From NCBI RefSeq assembly GCF_007970665.1, contig NZ_CP042430.1, positions 3,100,001 to 3,164,000 on the forward strand: a stretch of DNA of 64,000 nt. Direction: 5' to 3'. Below the pieces are notes generated by a model, which worked only from the letters and a program-made list of their open reading frames with translations, was not told the origin of the DNA and did no database searches. Shown piece after piece: positions 36,428 to 45,183 of the stretch. The stretch comes from Baekduia soli. GTDB taxonomy: Bacteria; Actinomycetota; Thermoleophilia; Solirubrobacterales; Solirubrobacteraceae. Each line of letters begins with the position of its first letter. The first letter of the stretch is position 1. A program made the position numbers and the translations under genes.

Positions 36428-37537
36428 TCAGGACGGCGGCGCCGGCGGCTTGGCGCCCGCCAGGATCGAGTACTCGAAGTGCGCCATCCCGGTGGTCCCG
36501 CCGGGCCCGGTCACGAACCGCGGGAACTCGGTCGGGCCGATGCGTCGGCGCACCGGCACGTGCGCGGGGCCCGAGCGCTCGCCCTCGGTCCCCGTCGGGT
36601 AGCGGTCGACCTCGATCGTCTCCGGGCCGCGGTAGACGCCCGCGCTGCCGTGGTCGGCCCAGCCGCCGTAGTAGCCCAGGCCCTGCACGTCGGCCGGCGC
36701 GCCGGCGACCGCGAGCTCGTAGCGGCGGGTGACGCCCTCCTCGTCGACGAGGTCGACGGTCCCGACCGGGCCGGCGGGGCCCACCTGCAGGTCGTGCGCG
36801 ATGGAGCGCAGCCCCACCGACCGCCCGTCGTCGAAGTCCAGGCGGCCCTCGAAGTCCAGCGTCTCGCCGTCGCGGTCCTCGTGGGTGTTGAAGAAGCCGC
36901 AGTGGTCGCCGACCTGGAACGGCATCCACAGCCGCAGCGCGCGGCGGTCGCGCTGCACGCCGGGCTCCTCGATGCCGCCGAAGCGGGTGGGCGGCCCCAT
37001 GCTCGCGCGGATGCCCCACGAGTGGTCGCGCATCGCGTGCCAGCCGTCGACCTCCAGGTCCCGGCCATCGCAGCGCACCGTGCCCGTGGCCCGGCAGACC
37101 TGCGTGTAGCGCAGCGTGTCGCCGATGATCCGCCCGTGCTTGACGGTCTGGTAGCGCTCCTCCACGAACGGCGGGGCCTGGACGGCGAACGTGACGTCGA
37201 ACGCGAAGCCCGCGTCGTTCTCCTCCAGGACGAGCCGGTGGCGCTCCATGAGCTGCTCGACGTCGAGGCGGATGGGCCCGGCGGCCAACTCGCTGTAGCG
37301 CGGGCGCAGCGTCCGCGACGCCCGCACGCAGCGCTGCTCGCCGTCGTGGGTCAGGCCGGCGAAGCCGTCGATCGTGTTCGTGTTGGGGTGCAGGCGCAGG
37401 CCCGCCAGGACGTACCAGTCGGCCGCGTAGAACGCGAAGAAGTACCCGTCGTTGAAGTGCGGGTCCGACGTGGCCAGCATGTTGAACGGCGTGGGGTGCT
37501 GGTGGAACGGCAGGTCGTCGACGTCGTTCAGCTGCAT
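36428..37537 (-). CDS. Double-lipocalin-like (DUF7064/7065-type) protein of a fatty-acid operon
   Basis: A 369-residue soluble protein, rich in aromatic residues and predicted beta strands, with DGYFFAFYAADWYVLAGLRLHPNTN in the first half and DHSWGIRASMG and WMPFQVGDHCGFFNTHED in the second. The pattern recalls AttH/CrtC-like paired lipocalin barrels and the DUF7064-type proteins found near acyl-CoA genes, but the match is from memory. ATG 37537 overlaps the kinase stop by 10 bp, making it the last gene of the AidB-like operon. Lipid or sterol binding is inference only. Confidence 0.65.
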   Translation of the reverse strand: MQLNDVDDLPFHQHPTPFNMLATSDPHFNDGYFFAFYAADWYVLAGLRLHPNTNTIDGFAGLTHDGEQRCVRASRTLRPRYSELAAGPIRLDVEQLMERHRLVLEENDAGFAFDVTFAVQAPPFVEERYQTVKHGRIIGDTLRYTQVCRATGTVRCDGRDLEVDGWHAMRDHSWGIRASMGPPTRFGGIEEPGVQRDRRALRLWMPFQVGDHCGFFNTHEDRDGETLDFEGRLDFDDGRSVGLRSIAHDLQVGPAGPVGTVDLVDEEGVTRRYELAVAGAPADVQGLGYYGGWADHGSAGVYRGPETIEVDRYPTGTEGERSGPAHVPVRRRIGPTEFPRFVTGPGGTTGMAHFEYSILAGAKPPAPPS

Positions 37538-38634
37538 GGGTCTCCCGGGTGGGCGGTGCGGACGGATGGGGTCAGGCTCGGCACGCCGGCGGTGGCGGCG
37601 GCCCGCTCGAGCAGCTCGGGCACACCGTCGGCGAACGCGGCGAGGTAGGGATCGTCGCTGCCGCCCTGCACGGCCCGGCGGTGGATGCCCTCCATGGCCA
37701 CGGCGAGCTTCCACAGCGCCAGCGTCTGGTACCAGGCGATCGCGCCGGTGCTCCGGCCGCTGCGCTCGTGGTAGCGCGCGACGAGCTCCGCGCGGGTCGG
37801 GAAGCCGCCCGACCGCGTGACCGTGGAGAGGTCGAACATGCGCAGCGGCGGGTCGTCGGGCTGGACCCAGAACGCGCACAGGTAGCCCACGTCGGCCAGC
37901 GGATCGCCGAGCGTCGACATCTCCCAGTCCAGGATGGCGACGACGCGCGGCGGCGCCTGCGGCGCGTACATCGTGTTGCCCAGGCGGTAGTCGCCGTGGA
38001 CGATCGTCGTCGCGGGCGACTCGGGCAGGTGGTCGCCGAGCCACGTGGCCAGGCGCCCGAACACGGGCAGGTCGCGGGTCCGGCTGAGCTCCCACAGGCC
38101 CTCGAAGCGGCGGACCTGGCGGGCCAGGTAGCCGGCGGGGCGCCCGAAGCCCTGCAGGCCGCAGGCCCGCCAGTCGACGGCGTGCAGGCCGACGAGCGCG
38201 TCGACCAGGGCGTCGGCGATCGCGCCCTCGCCCCCGGCCAGCGACTCCGGGACCGCGTCGGTGAGCACGTGGCCCGCCATGCGCTCCATGAGGAAGAACG
38301 GCGCGCCGATGACGGCCGGGTCCTCACAGGTGGCGAGGATCGCGGGGACGGGTGCGCGGCCCGCCAGCGCGCCGATGACGCGGGACTCGCGCAGCACGTC
38401 GTGCGAGCTGGGCGGCAGCGGCGGCCGCGGCGGGCGGCGCAGGACGACCTCGGCGCCCTCGCGGGTCAGCACGAACGTCGGGTTGGAGTGCCCGTCACCG
38501 ATGGGCCGGGCGTGCACGGGGCCCGAGCCCAGCCCGTGGGCGTCGAGGAACGCCCGCAGCGGCTCGATCACGAGCAGCGGCGGGCGCGCAGCGCCCGCCG
38601 CGTCCTCGTGGTGCTCGACGACGTCGTCGCTCAC
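37528..38634 (-). CDS. Aminoglycoside-phosphotransferase-like kinase (ACAD10/11-N-terminal type)
   Basis: A 368-residue protein-kinase-fold phosphotransferase. The catalytic loop reads IVHGDYRLGNTMY and the metal motif ILDWEMSTLGDP, the form seen in the kinase parts of ACAD10/ACAD11 and in LvaA rather than in antibiotic-resistance enzymes. A GDGHSNPTFVL segment forms the nucleotide-binding loop. The GTG start overlaps the ligase stop (GTGA). In the cited relatives the kinase phosphorylates 4-hydroxyacyl groups so that the dehydrogenase can remove phosphate; that role is proposed here by analogy. Confidence 0.85.
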   Translation of the reverse strand: MSDDVVEHHEDAAGAARPPLLVIEPLRAFLDAHGLGSGPVHARPIGDGHSNPTFVLTREGAEVVLRRPPRPPLPPSSHDVLRESRVIGALAGRAPVPAILATCEDPAVIGAPFFLMERMAGHVLTDAVPESLAGGEGAIADALVDALVGLHAVDWRACGLQGFGRPAGYLARQVRRFEGLWELSRTRDLPVFGRLATWLGDHLPESPATTIVHGDYRLGNTMYAPQAPPRVVAILDWEMSTLGDPLADVGYLCAFWVQPDDPPLRMFDLSTVTRSGGFPTRAELVARYHERSGRSTGAIAWYQTLALWKLAVAMEGIHRRAVQGGSDDPYLAAFADGVPELLERAAATAGVPSLTPSVRTAHPGDPCS

Positions 38635-40151
38635 GCGGCGCCGTGCGTCGCACGCAGGACGTTCTTGGCCACCTTGCCCAGCCCGGTGCGCGGCAACTCG
38701 GCGGTGAGCTCGACCTGCTTGGGGACCTTGTAGGCCGCCAGCCGCTCCCGGCACCAGGCGCGCACGTCGTCGGCGTCGATCGCCATCCCCGCGTTGGGCA
38801 CGACGATCGCCACGGTGCGCTCGCCCCAGCGCTCGTCGGGCAGCCCGATCACGGCGGCCTCCAACACGCGCGGGTCAGCCATGAGCACGCGCTCGACCTC
38901 GGCGGCGAACACGTTCTCGCCGCCCGACCGGATCATGTCCTTGAGCCGGTCGACGATGTGCAGGTCGCCGTCCTCGTCGCGGCGCGCGAGGTCGCCGGTG
39001 TGCAGCCAGCCGTCGCGGATCGCCGCGGCGGTCGCCTCCGGGTTGCGCCAGTAGCCCTGCATGATCGACGGCGATCGGGCGCACAGCTCGCCGACCGCGC
39101 CGTCGACGACGTCGGCGCCGGTGTCGGGGTCGCGCAGGGCGATCTCGACGCCGGGCACTGCGCGGCCGATCGAGCCGGGCTTGGCGGCCGTCAGCGCCGG
39201 GGCGGCGGCGGTCACGTAGGGGCCGCCCTCCGTCAGCCCGTAGGTCTGGTAGAGGGCCAGCGGGCCGGGCACGGCCTCGCGCAGCTCGTCCAGCACGCCG
39301 AGCTCGCCGAGCGCGCCGCCGTAGATGACGGTGCGCAGCGTGGAGAGGTCGGTGGCGGGCCGGCGCGGGTGGTTGAGCAGCGCGCGCAGCACCGGCGGCA
39401 CGCCGAACAGCGAGGTCACGCCGTCGCGCTCGATGGCCTCCAGCGCGGCGCCGGCCTCGAAGCGCGGCAGGATCCGCAGCGTGGCGTCGACCGACAGGTA
39501 CATCTTGGCGTGGTCCCAGCACGCGCAGTGGAACGAGGGGGCGTGCACGAGATAGGTGTCCTCGGGCCGCGCGCCGTAGCCGATGGCGCCGTAGAACGCG
39601 TCGACGTAGGTCGCGCGCTGGGTGTGGCAGGCGCCCTTGGGCCGGCCCGTGGTGCCGCTGGTGTACAGGATGAGGTGCAGGCCGTCGGGGTCGGGCGCCT
39701 CGAGCTCGGCGGCGGGGTCGGCGCCCGCGCGCCGGCCGGCCCACTCCGCATCGGGCTCCCCGAACCCGACCACGGGGGTGTCCGGCACGGCCCGCGCCGC
39801 CGCCGCGGCGGTCGCCGCGGCGAACTCGGGGCCCGCCAGCACGAGGGAGGGCTCGAGGTCGGCGAGCAGGTACTCGAGCTCGTCGGCGGCACTGAGGTAG
39901 TTCAGCGGGCACAGGACCGCCCCTGCGCGCGCCGCCCCGTAGTACAGCGCCAGGTACTCGGCCGAGGTCGTGTCGATGGCCGCGACGCGGTCGCCCGGCC
40001 CGACCCCGGCGGCCCGCAGCGCGGCGGCGCTGCGGGTGACCTGCTCCTCCAGCTCCCGCCACGTCCACGAGCCCAGGCGGTCGATCACCGCGACGCGGCC
40101 GGGCTGCTGTCCGGCGCCGCGCCGGACGATCGCGTCCAGCGTCATCGTCAC
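38631..40151 (-). CDS. Acyl-CoA synthetase (fatty-acid/AMP-dependent ligase)
   Basis: A 506-residue ANL ligase. Motifs: [44 protein letters not shown] and ELPRTGLGKVAKNVLR with the catalytic Lys. It begins MTMTLDAIVRRGAGQQPGRVAV, a standard start for the family. The GTG start overlaps the AidB-like stop (GTGA); ATG 40145 is an alternative. Placed between the dehydrogenase and kinase genes, so it probably activates the acid that those enzymes process. Confidence 0.9.
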   Translation of the reverse strand: MTMTLDAIVRRGAGQQPGRVAVIDRLGSWTWRELEEQVTRSAAALRAAGVGPGDRVAAIDTTSAEYLALYYGAARAGAVLCPLNYLSAADELEYLLADLEPSLVLAGPEFAAATAAAAARAVPDTPVVGFGEPDAEWAGRRAGADPAAELEAPDPDGLHLILYTSGTTGRPKGACHTQRATYVDAFYGAIGYGARPEDTYLVHAPSFHCACWDHAKMYLSVDATLRILPRFEAGAALEAIERDGVTSLFGVPPVLRALLNHPRRPATDLSTLRTVIYGGALGELGVLDELREAVPGPLALYQTYGLTEGGPYVTAAAPALTAAKPGSIGRAVPGVEIALRDPDTGADVVDGAVGELCARSPSIMQGYWRNPEATAAAIRDGWLHTGDLARRDEDGDLHIVDRLKDMIRSGGENVFAAEVERVLMADPRVLEAAVIGLPDERWGERTVAIVVPNAGMAIDADDVRAWCRERLAAYKVPKQVELTAELPRTGLGKVAKNVLRATHGAA

Positions 40152-41788
40152 GCGGGCACCGCCCGGGCCAGGATCGCCGAGGCGTCGGCGCCCGCCGGCA
40201 GCGTGCCGTAGGACCGCCCGCCCTCGCCCCCCAGCCGCGTCGCGCAGAACGCGTCGGCCACGGGGGCCGGCGCGTGGCGCACCAGCAGCGAGCCCTGCAG
40301 GGCCAGCGCCAGATCCTCGACGGTCCGCCGGGCCGTGAACTGGGCCTCGGCCAGGCGCTGCGCGCGCCCGGTGTCGTCGCCGCCCAGCAGGGCGCCCGTG
40401 GTCTCACGTACGCGTGCGAGGTGCGCGTCGAGCCGGCGGTCGGCTCCCGCCCCGAGCTCGCACTCGGCCAGGAACGCCGGCAGCGCCTCGGGGTCGGTCT
40501 CCATGGCGCGGAGCACGTCGAGGGCCACGACGTTGCCCGAGCCGTCCCAGATGCTGGGCAACCCGGAGTCGCGGAAGTGCTGAGGCAGGCCGGAGTCCTC
40601 GACGTAGCCGTTGCCGCCCAGGCACTCCAGCGCCTCGCCGGCGTGGTCGACGGCACGCTTGCAGACCCCGAACTTCATGACCGCGGTGGCGAAGCGGCGG
40701 AAGGCGGGCTCGTCGTCGTCGTAGGCGCGGGCCACGCGCAGTGCCGCGACGGTCGCGGCCTCGGACTCGAGCTGGAGGTCGGCCAGCACGTTGCGCATGA
40801 GCGGCAGGTCCGCCAGCGGGGTGCCGAACGCCTCGCGCCGGCGGCAGTGGTGCACGGCCTCCAGCACGCCGCGCCGGATGCTCGCGGTCCCGCCGAGCAG
40901 GCACTCCAGCCGGGTGAAGTTGATCATCGCGATGATGACCGGGATCCCGCGGCCCTCCTCGCCGACCATCCGGGCCCGAGCGCCGCGGTACTCGACCTCG
41001 CTGGAGGCCAGGGCCCGTGTCCCGAGCTTGTCCTTGAGCCGCTGGAACTCCATCCCCGGTCCCCGCTCCACGAGGAAGCACGACAGGCCGCCGGGCGTGC
41101 GGGCCAGGACGAGGAAGTGCTCGCACGTGGGGTGCGAGCAGAACCACTTGTGGCCCCAGAGCTCATAGGTGCCGTCGCCGGCGGGCACGGCGGTCGTCGT
41201 GTTGGTCCGCACGTCCGAGCCGCCCTGGCGCTCGGTCATGACGACGCCGATCTGCGAGTAGGCGCCGAAGTCGCGGCTGACCAGGCGCGGCTCCCACTCG
41301 GCGGCCAGGTCGGGGGCCGCGGCGCGCAGCGCCGGGACGGCCGAGTAGTTCATGGAGATCGGGCACATCACGCCCGTGTTGACGTTGTGCCACAGCATGT
41401 ACATGCCGGCCCGCACGACGTGGGCGCCGGGGCCCGGGTCGGTCCAGGGCAGGGAGTGGATGCCGTGCTCGACGCCCTGGCGCAGCAGCCAGTGCCACGA
41501 GGGGTCGGACTCGACGGCGTCGACGCGGTGGCCGAAGCGGTCGTAGGGGGCCAGGACCGGGGCGTTGCGCTCGGCCCGGAAGGAGTGCTCGCGGGCCTCG
41601 GCCGAGCCGGCCAGGGCGCCGAGGTCGCGCAGGGGTCCGGCGCCCCAGCCGCCGCCCTCGCGCTGCGTGCCCTCCTGGAGGCCGATCCAGGCCTCGTAGG
41701 TGTTGATGGGCTCCAGCGGGACCGACTGGTTGAGCACCTCGCGCACCTGGGGGTGGCTGTCGCCGCTCCGGAGCTGTTCGTCGAGCAT
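40148..41788 (-). CDS. AidB-like acyl-CoA dehydrogenase family protein
   Basis: A 546-residue FAD-binding protein of the AidB branch rather than the shorter beta-oxidation dehydrogenases: N-terminal NQSVPLEPINTYEAW, middle MTERQGGSDVRTNTT, GHKWFCSHPTCEHFLVLART, then DKLGTRALASSEVEYRGA and LGGNGYVEDSGLPQHFRD. E. coli AidB binds FAD and DNA in the adaptive response and has weak dehydrogenase activity. In this operon (ligase, kinase, lipocalin-like) a metabolic role on an acyl-CoA is more likely. ATG 41788 is the first gene of the operon. Confidence 0.88.
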   Translation of the reverse strand: MLDEQLRSGDSHPQVREVLNQSVPLEPINTYEAWIGLQEGTQREGGGWGAGPLRDLGALAGSAEAREHSFRAERNAPVLAPYDRFGHRVDAVESDPSWHWLLRQGVEHGIHSLPWTDPGPGAHVVRAGMYMLWHNVNTGVMCPISMNYSAVPALRAAAPDLAAEWEPRLVSRDFGAYSQIGVVMTERQGGSDVRTNTTTAVPAGDGTYELWGHKWFCSHPTCEHFLVLARTPGGLSCFLVERGPGMEFQRLKDKLGTRALASSEVEYRGARARMVGEEGRGIPVIIAMINFTRLECLLGGTASIRRGVLEAVHHCRRREAFGTPLADLPLMRNVLADLQLESEAATVAALRVARAYDDDEPAFRRFATAVMKFGVCKRAVDHAGEALECLGGNGYVEDSGLPQHFRDSGLPSIWDGSGNVVALDVLRAMETDPEALPAFLAECELGAGADRRLDAHLARVRETTGALLGGDDTGRAQRLAEAQFTARRTVEDLALALQGSLLVRHAPAPVADAFCATRLGGEGGRSYGTLPAGADASAILARAVPA

Positions 41789-42134
41789 CCCGCCGCGTCC
41801 CGTCCTCGTTGCCGAAAGCGTGCCGAGCGTATCGGCCGCCGGGCCGTCGGAACCGCTACCGCAACCAGGCCCGCGCCATGGCTCACCGCTGAGCGCGGCG
41901 CGCGATCGTACCCGGATTCAGCTGCGCTCAATCCAGACTTAGCACTGAACTGCTGTCGGAAGCGCTAGTTTCGGCTTGTCACGAAGGTCACAGATCGGCA
42001 TGTTCATCGCCGGACGCACGGAAGTGTCGTCGGTCACGGTGAGACGGCGGCGCGCGGGGGCCCGTGCGGAACGTTGTGGAGGCCGGCCCCGCCCGGGGTC
42101 GTCCTGAACTGCAGTCCGCACTGGAGGAGACAGG
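41789..42134. other. 346-bp divergent intergenic region, promoters only
   Basis: No gene is supported here. On the minus strand a TACGAT -10-like element (41910-41905) follows TTGAGC (41931-41926) at a short 15-bp spacing, a weak promoter candidate for the AidB-like operon. The section 41910-42010 is the most AT-rich of the region and probably holds both divergent promoters. A GGAGGAG site at the right edge serves the solute-binding protein gene. Confidence 0.4.
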
Positions 42135-43547
42135 ATGCACGAATCGAGCGATCGCTCGAAGGGCCTTCGGCCCGTGACGCGGCGGAAGTTCGTCGCGCGC
42201 ACGGCGGCCGCGGGGTCGTTGGTCGCTGCCGGCGGGGCCCTCGCGGCCTGCGGCAGCAGCAAGAGCAGCACCAGCAACAGCGCGGCGAGCACCGTCGGCA
42301 GCGGGTCCAAGCCCAAGCCCGTCGCCACCGGCAGCGCGATCGGCCAGGAGCTGCAGAAGATCCTGGGCACGCCGGACGCCCTCATCGCGAAGGGCCCCGG
42401 CACGTTCAAGATCGCCGGGCAGTTCGCGATCTCGGGCGCCGGGTCGGTGTACGGCCTGCAGCAGACGGCGGGCTTCAAGTACGGCGCCCAGCACGTCGCC
42501 GAGTGGACGAACGGCAAGCTGCAGTTCGACACGAAGTACTACGACAACAAGTCGGGGGTGCCGCAGGCCGAGGCGGCCGCGGGCCGCGAGGCGGGCCTGT
42601 CGAAGGTGCCGGTGCTCATCAGCTCCTACATCTTCGGCTTCGGCGCGATCCTGCCGTTCGCCAAGCAGTACAAGATGTTCAGCCCCGACCCCGGCGGCGG
42701 AGCAGGCCCGATCCCGGGTCCGTTCGCCTCGGCGCCGTACTGCTACGGCTTCCGCTCGGGCTACCCGACGGACTGCATGGAAGGGATCATCAAGTACTTC
42801 CGCGAGACGTTCCCGGACAAGAAGCGCTTCGTCACGGTCCAGCCGGTCATCGCGCCGCCGTACAACAACGCGGTGAAGGACTTCCTCAAGAAGCTGTGGC
42901 CGAAGTACAACATCGACTTCGCCGGTGACCTCCTGGCGCCACTGGGCGCCACCGACTACAGCTCGACGGTGCAGAAGGTCAAGCAGCTCAACCCAGACGT
43001 GGTCCTGTGGATGACCTTCGGCGCCGATCCGGCCTACCAGGCCAAGGAGATGCGCCGCCAGGGCGTCAACGTCATCAACGCGGCGGTCGACCACACGTCG
43101 ATCGTGGCCAAGCTGGCCGGCTCGGCGTGGAAGGGCTGGTACTTCGGGTTCGACAACCTGGACACCGCCAACCCGCCCAACCCGTGGAGCAAGTTCTTCA
43201 TCGACAACTGGAAGAAGGACAACAACGGCGACACACCGGGCTACTTCAACGCCGGTGACTACATCACCGCGTTCGCCGTGGCCCGCCTGATGAACGACAT
43301 CCTCAAGGCCGGCGGGGACATCCACAACGGCGATGACTACGTCAAGGCGCTGGAGGCCAACCCGTCGTTCGACCATGTCTACGGGGGCAGCGCCACCGAG
43401 GTCGGCAAGATGGTCATCGACACCAAGACGCACTCGCCGAGCGCGATCACGATGCTCCTGTTCCAGTCCAAGGGAACGGGCAACTGGCTCGACACGACGC
43501 CGTTGGCGACCTACGGGATCAACGCCGCGGACTACAAGAAGGTCTGA
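42135..43547 (+). CDS. Branched-chain amino-acid type ABC substrate-binding lipoprotein (TAT)
   Basis: A 470-residue periplasmic-binding protein, type I (Peripla_BP_6/LivJ fold). A twin-arginine signal (TRRKFVARTAAAG) ends in a lipobox LAAC with Cys39, so it is exported folded and lipid-anchored. The mature part starts with a Ser/Asn/Gly linker and then FKIAGQFAISGAGSVYGLQQTAGFKYG. Codons are skewed to a highly expressed type. GGAGGAG precedes ATG 42135. No livHMGF genes adjoin it, so it is an orphan receptor; the ligand may be any small amide, urea or acid. Confidence 0.9.
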   Translation: MHESSDRSKGLRPVTRRKFVARTAAAGSLVAAGGALAACGSSKSSTSNSAASTVGSGSKPKPVATGSAIGQELQKILGTPDALIAKGPGTFKIAGQFAISGAGSVYGLQQTAGFKYGAQHVAEWTNGKLQFDTKYYDNKSGVPQAEAAAGREAGLSKVPVLISSYIFGFGAILPFAKQYKMFSPDPGGGAGPIPGPFASAPYCYGFRSGYPTDCMEGIIKYFRETFPDKKRFVTVQPVIAPPYNNAVKDFLKKLWPKYNIDFAGDLLAPLGATDYSSTVQKVKQLNPDVVLWMTFGADPAYQAKEMRRQGVNVINAAVDHTSIVAKLAGSAWKGWYFGFDNLDTANPPNPWSKFFIDNWKKDNNGDTPGYFNAGDYITAFAVARLMNDILKAGGDIHNGDDYVKALEANPSFDHVYGGSATEVGKMVIDTKTHSPSAITMLLFQSKGTGNWLDTTPLATYGINAADYKKV

Positions 43548-43558
43548 TCCTGGCGTCG

Positions 43559-43586
43559 CTCATCCCGCCGGACAGGCGGGGGTGAG
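43559..43586 (+). terminator. Hairpin after the solute-binding protein gene
   Basis: An 11-bp stem (43559-43569 with 43575-43586, one bulge) and a 5-base loop, 12 bp after the stop codon. Confidence 0.5.
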
Positions 43587-43702
43587 CGGCCCGGTGCGGA
43601 CTCGGGCAGGCGCGCCGCACGCAGCGTGCCTGCCCGATCACCGCAGCCCCCCTGCGGGGCGCTACCGATGACGGCGCGGCGGCGGACCGGGAGGCTGCCG
43701 CC

Positions 43703-44488
43703 ATGTCCATCGTGGCGATCGTGCTCATCGTCCTGGCGGCCGTGCTCGTGGCGCTCGCCCTCAGCGCCATCCGCATCGTGCGCGAGTACGAGCGGGTCGT
43801 GGTCTTCCGGCTCGGCCGGCTGCGCGGTGCGCGCGGGCCCGGCCTGGTGCTGGTCATCCCGGTCATCGAGCGCACGCGCTGGGTCAACCTGCAGATCGAC
43901 ACGGCCGACATCCCGCCGCAGGACCTGATCACCAAGGACAACGTGACGATCCGCGTCGAGGCCGCGGTCTTCTACCGCGTCGTGGACCCGATCAAGGCGG
44001 TGGTCGCCATCCGCGACTACCAGCACGGCGTGCTGCGCATCGCGCAGACCACGCTGCGCGCGACGCTGGGCCAGCACGAGCTCGACGACCTGCTCGCCCA
44101 CCAGGCGGCGATCAACGACCTGCTCGAGCAGACGATCGACGCGGCGACCGAGCCGTGGGGCATCAACGTCGTCAAGGTCGAGACCCGCGACGTCGACCTC
44201 CCCGACACGATGAAGCGCGCGATGGCACGTCAGGCCGAGGCCGAGCGCGAGCGGCGCGCGAAGATCATCGCCGCCGAGGGCGAGTTCCAGGCCGCCGAGC
44301 GGCTCTCGCAGGCGGCCGGTGTGATCGGGCGTGAGCCCGGGGCGCTGACGCTGCGCACCCTGCAGACGCTCGCCGAGGTCGCCAGCGAGCACAACTCCAC
44401 GCTCGTGCTGCCGATCCCGATCGACGTGCTCGAGGCCGCGCGGCGCATGGCCGCGCCCGCCACGCCCAACGGCAGCAGCGTGCGCTGA
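43703..44488 (+). CDS. SPFH/band-7 protein, slipin/stomatin-like
   Basis: A 261-residue membrane-microdomain protein. One N-terminal helix (MSIVAIVLIVLAAVLVALAL) anchors it; then YERVVVFRLGRLRGARGPGLVLVIPVIE opens the SPFH domain, followed by DNVTIRVEAAVFYRV and a charged helical region RAMARQAEAERERRAKIIAAEGEFQAAERLSQAA that forms oligomers. The bacterial slipin operon partner NfeD is not adjacent. ATG 43703 follows a long non-coding stretch of 155 bp. Confidence 0.93.
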   Translation: MSIVAIVLIVLAAVLVALALSAIRIVREYERVVVFRLGRLRGARGPGLVLVIPVIERTRWVNLQIDTADIPPQDLITKDNVTIRVEAAVFYRVVDPIKAVVAIRDYQHGVLRIAQTTLRATLGQHELDDLLAHQAAINDLLEQTIDAATEPWGINVVKVETRDVDLPDTMKRAMARQAEAERERRAKIIAAEGEFQAAERLSQAAGVIGREPGALTLRTLQTLAEVASEHNSTLVLPIPIDVLEAARRMAAPATPNGSSVR

Positions 44489-44565
44489 GGCTCCGTGGTT
44501 ACCCGCATGACCACCGCACGCAAGTGCGGATGGCGGGCGCCCCCGGGCGGCGGTACCGTCGCACC

Positions 44566-44787
44566 ATGACCGGTCATCCCTCCGTGCTGCACGTGAGCCC
44601 CGGCCACGACGGGGCCTGGGTCGTGGCCGACGACGAGGATCGCGACACCCAGCTGTCGCGGCACGCCGACGCCTCCGAGGCGCTGCGGGTCGCGACGGAG
44701 CGCCTGCGCCGCCACGGCGGCGGCGAGGTGCTCGTGCACGACCGCTACCACCACGTCCATCCGCATCGCTGCGCGGGCCGCGTGTGA
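44566..44787 (+). CDS. DUF2188-like small protein
   Basis: A 73-residue protein with the DUF2188 features: a short beta-hairpin (SVLHVSPGHDGAWVVADD), a helix (ADASEALRVATERLRRHGGGEVLVHD) and a terminal YHHVHPH strand. His-rich. ATG 44566 is used; an upstream GTG at 44524 exists. It ends with TGA 44785-44787, and the following reading in the same frame becomes a VOC protein (see next entry). Confidence 0.72.
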   Translation: MTGHPSVLHVSPGHDGAWVVADDEDRDTQLSRHADASEALRVATERLRRHGGGEVLVHDRYHHVHPHRCAGRV

Positions 44788-44814
44788 GCGCCGGCCCGGG
44801 CGCCGTCCTACGTC

Positions 44815-45183
44815 CTGGACCATCTCGGCCTGCCGGTCGCCGACGTCGCCGCGTCGCGGCGCTTCTACGAGGCCGCGCTGGCGCCGCTGGGCTTCGCGGT
44901 CGTCATGGAGGTCCCGGGGGTGGCCGGCGCCGGGTTCGGCGTGCCCGGCAAGCCGTCGTTCTGGATCCGCCCGGGCGGCCCGGCGGGTCCCGTGCACATC
45001 GCCTTCCACGCGACCGACCGCGGCCGCGTCGACGCCTTCCACGCCGCGGCGCTGCAGGCCGGCGGGACCGACAACGGGCCGCCCGGGCTGCGCACGCACT
45101 ACCACCCCGGCTACTACGGCGCGTTCGTGCTCGACCCCGACGGCAACAACGTCGAGGCCGTCTGCCACACGCCGTCGGGCTAG
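44815..45183 (+). CDS. VOC-family protein without a normal start (probable frameshift)
   Basis: The frame encodes a VOC domain: LDHLGLPVADVAASRRFYEAALAPLGF, then HIAFHATDRGRVDAFHAAALQAGG and GYYGAFVLDPDGNNVEAVCHTP with the Glu ligand. No ATG, GTG or TTG lies between the preceding TGA (44787) and the domain; CTG 44815 is used here for convenience. GTG 44784, which overlaps the DUF2188-like stop (GTGA), is the natural start but reads one frame off. One base change near 44790-44810 would join them, so this is either a frameshifted gene or a sequencing error. Confidence 0.65.
   Translation: MDHLGLPVADVAASRRFYEAALAPLGFAVVMEVPGVAGAGFGVPGKPSFWIRPGGPAGPVHIAFHATDRGRVDAFHAAALQAGGTDNGPPGLRTHYHPGYYGAFVLDPDGNNVEAVCHTPSG

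Noticed and set aside
37528-38634. Aminoglycoside resistance phosphotransferase
   Set aside because: Motifs HGDYRLGN and LDWEMSTLGDP and the acyl-CoA operon context fit the ACAD10/LvaA-like kinase group rather than an antibiotic-resistance enzyme.
44566-45183. Read-through of TGA to make a DUF2188-VOC fusion (selenocysteine or programmed recoding)
   Set aside because: No recoding signal or conserved Sec context is apparent; a one-base indel with GTG 44784 as start explains the layout more simply.
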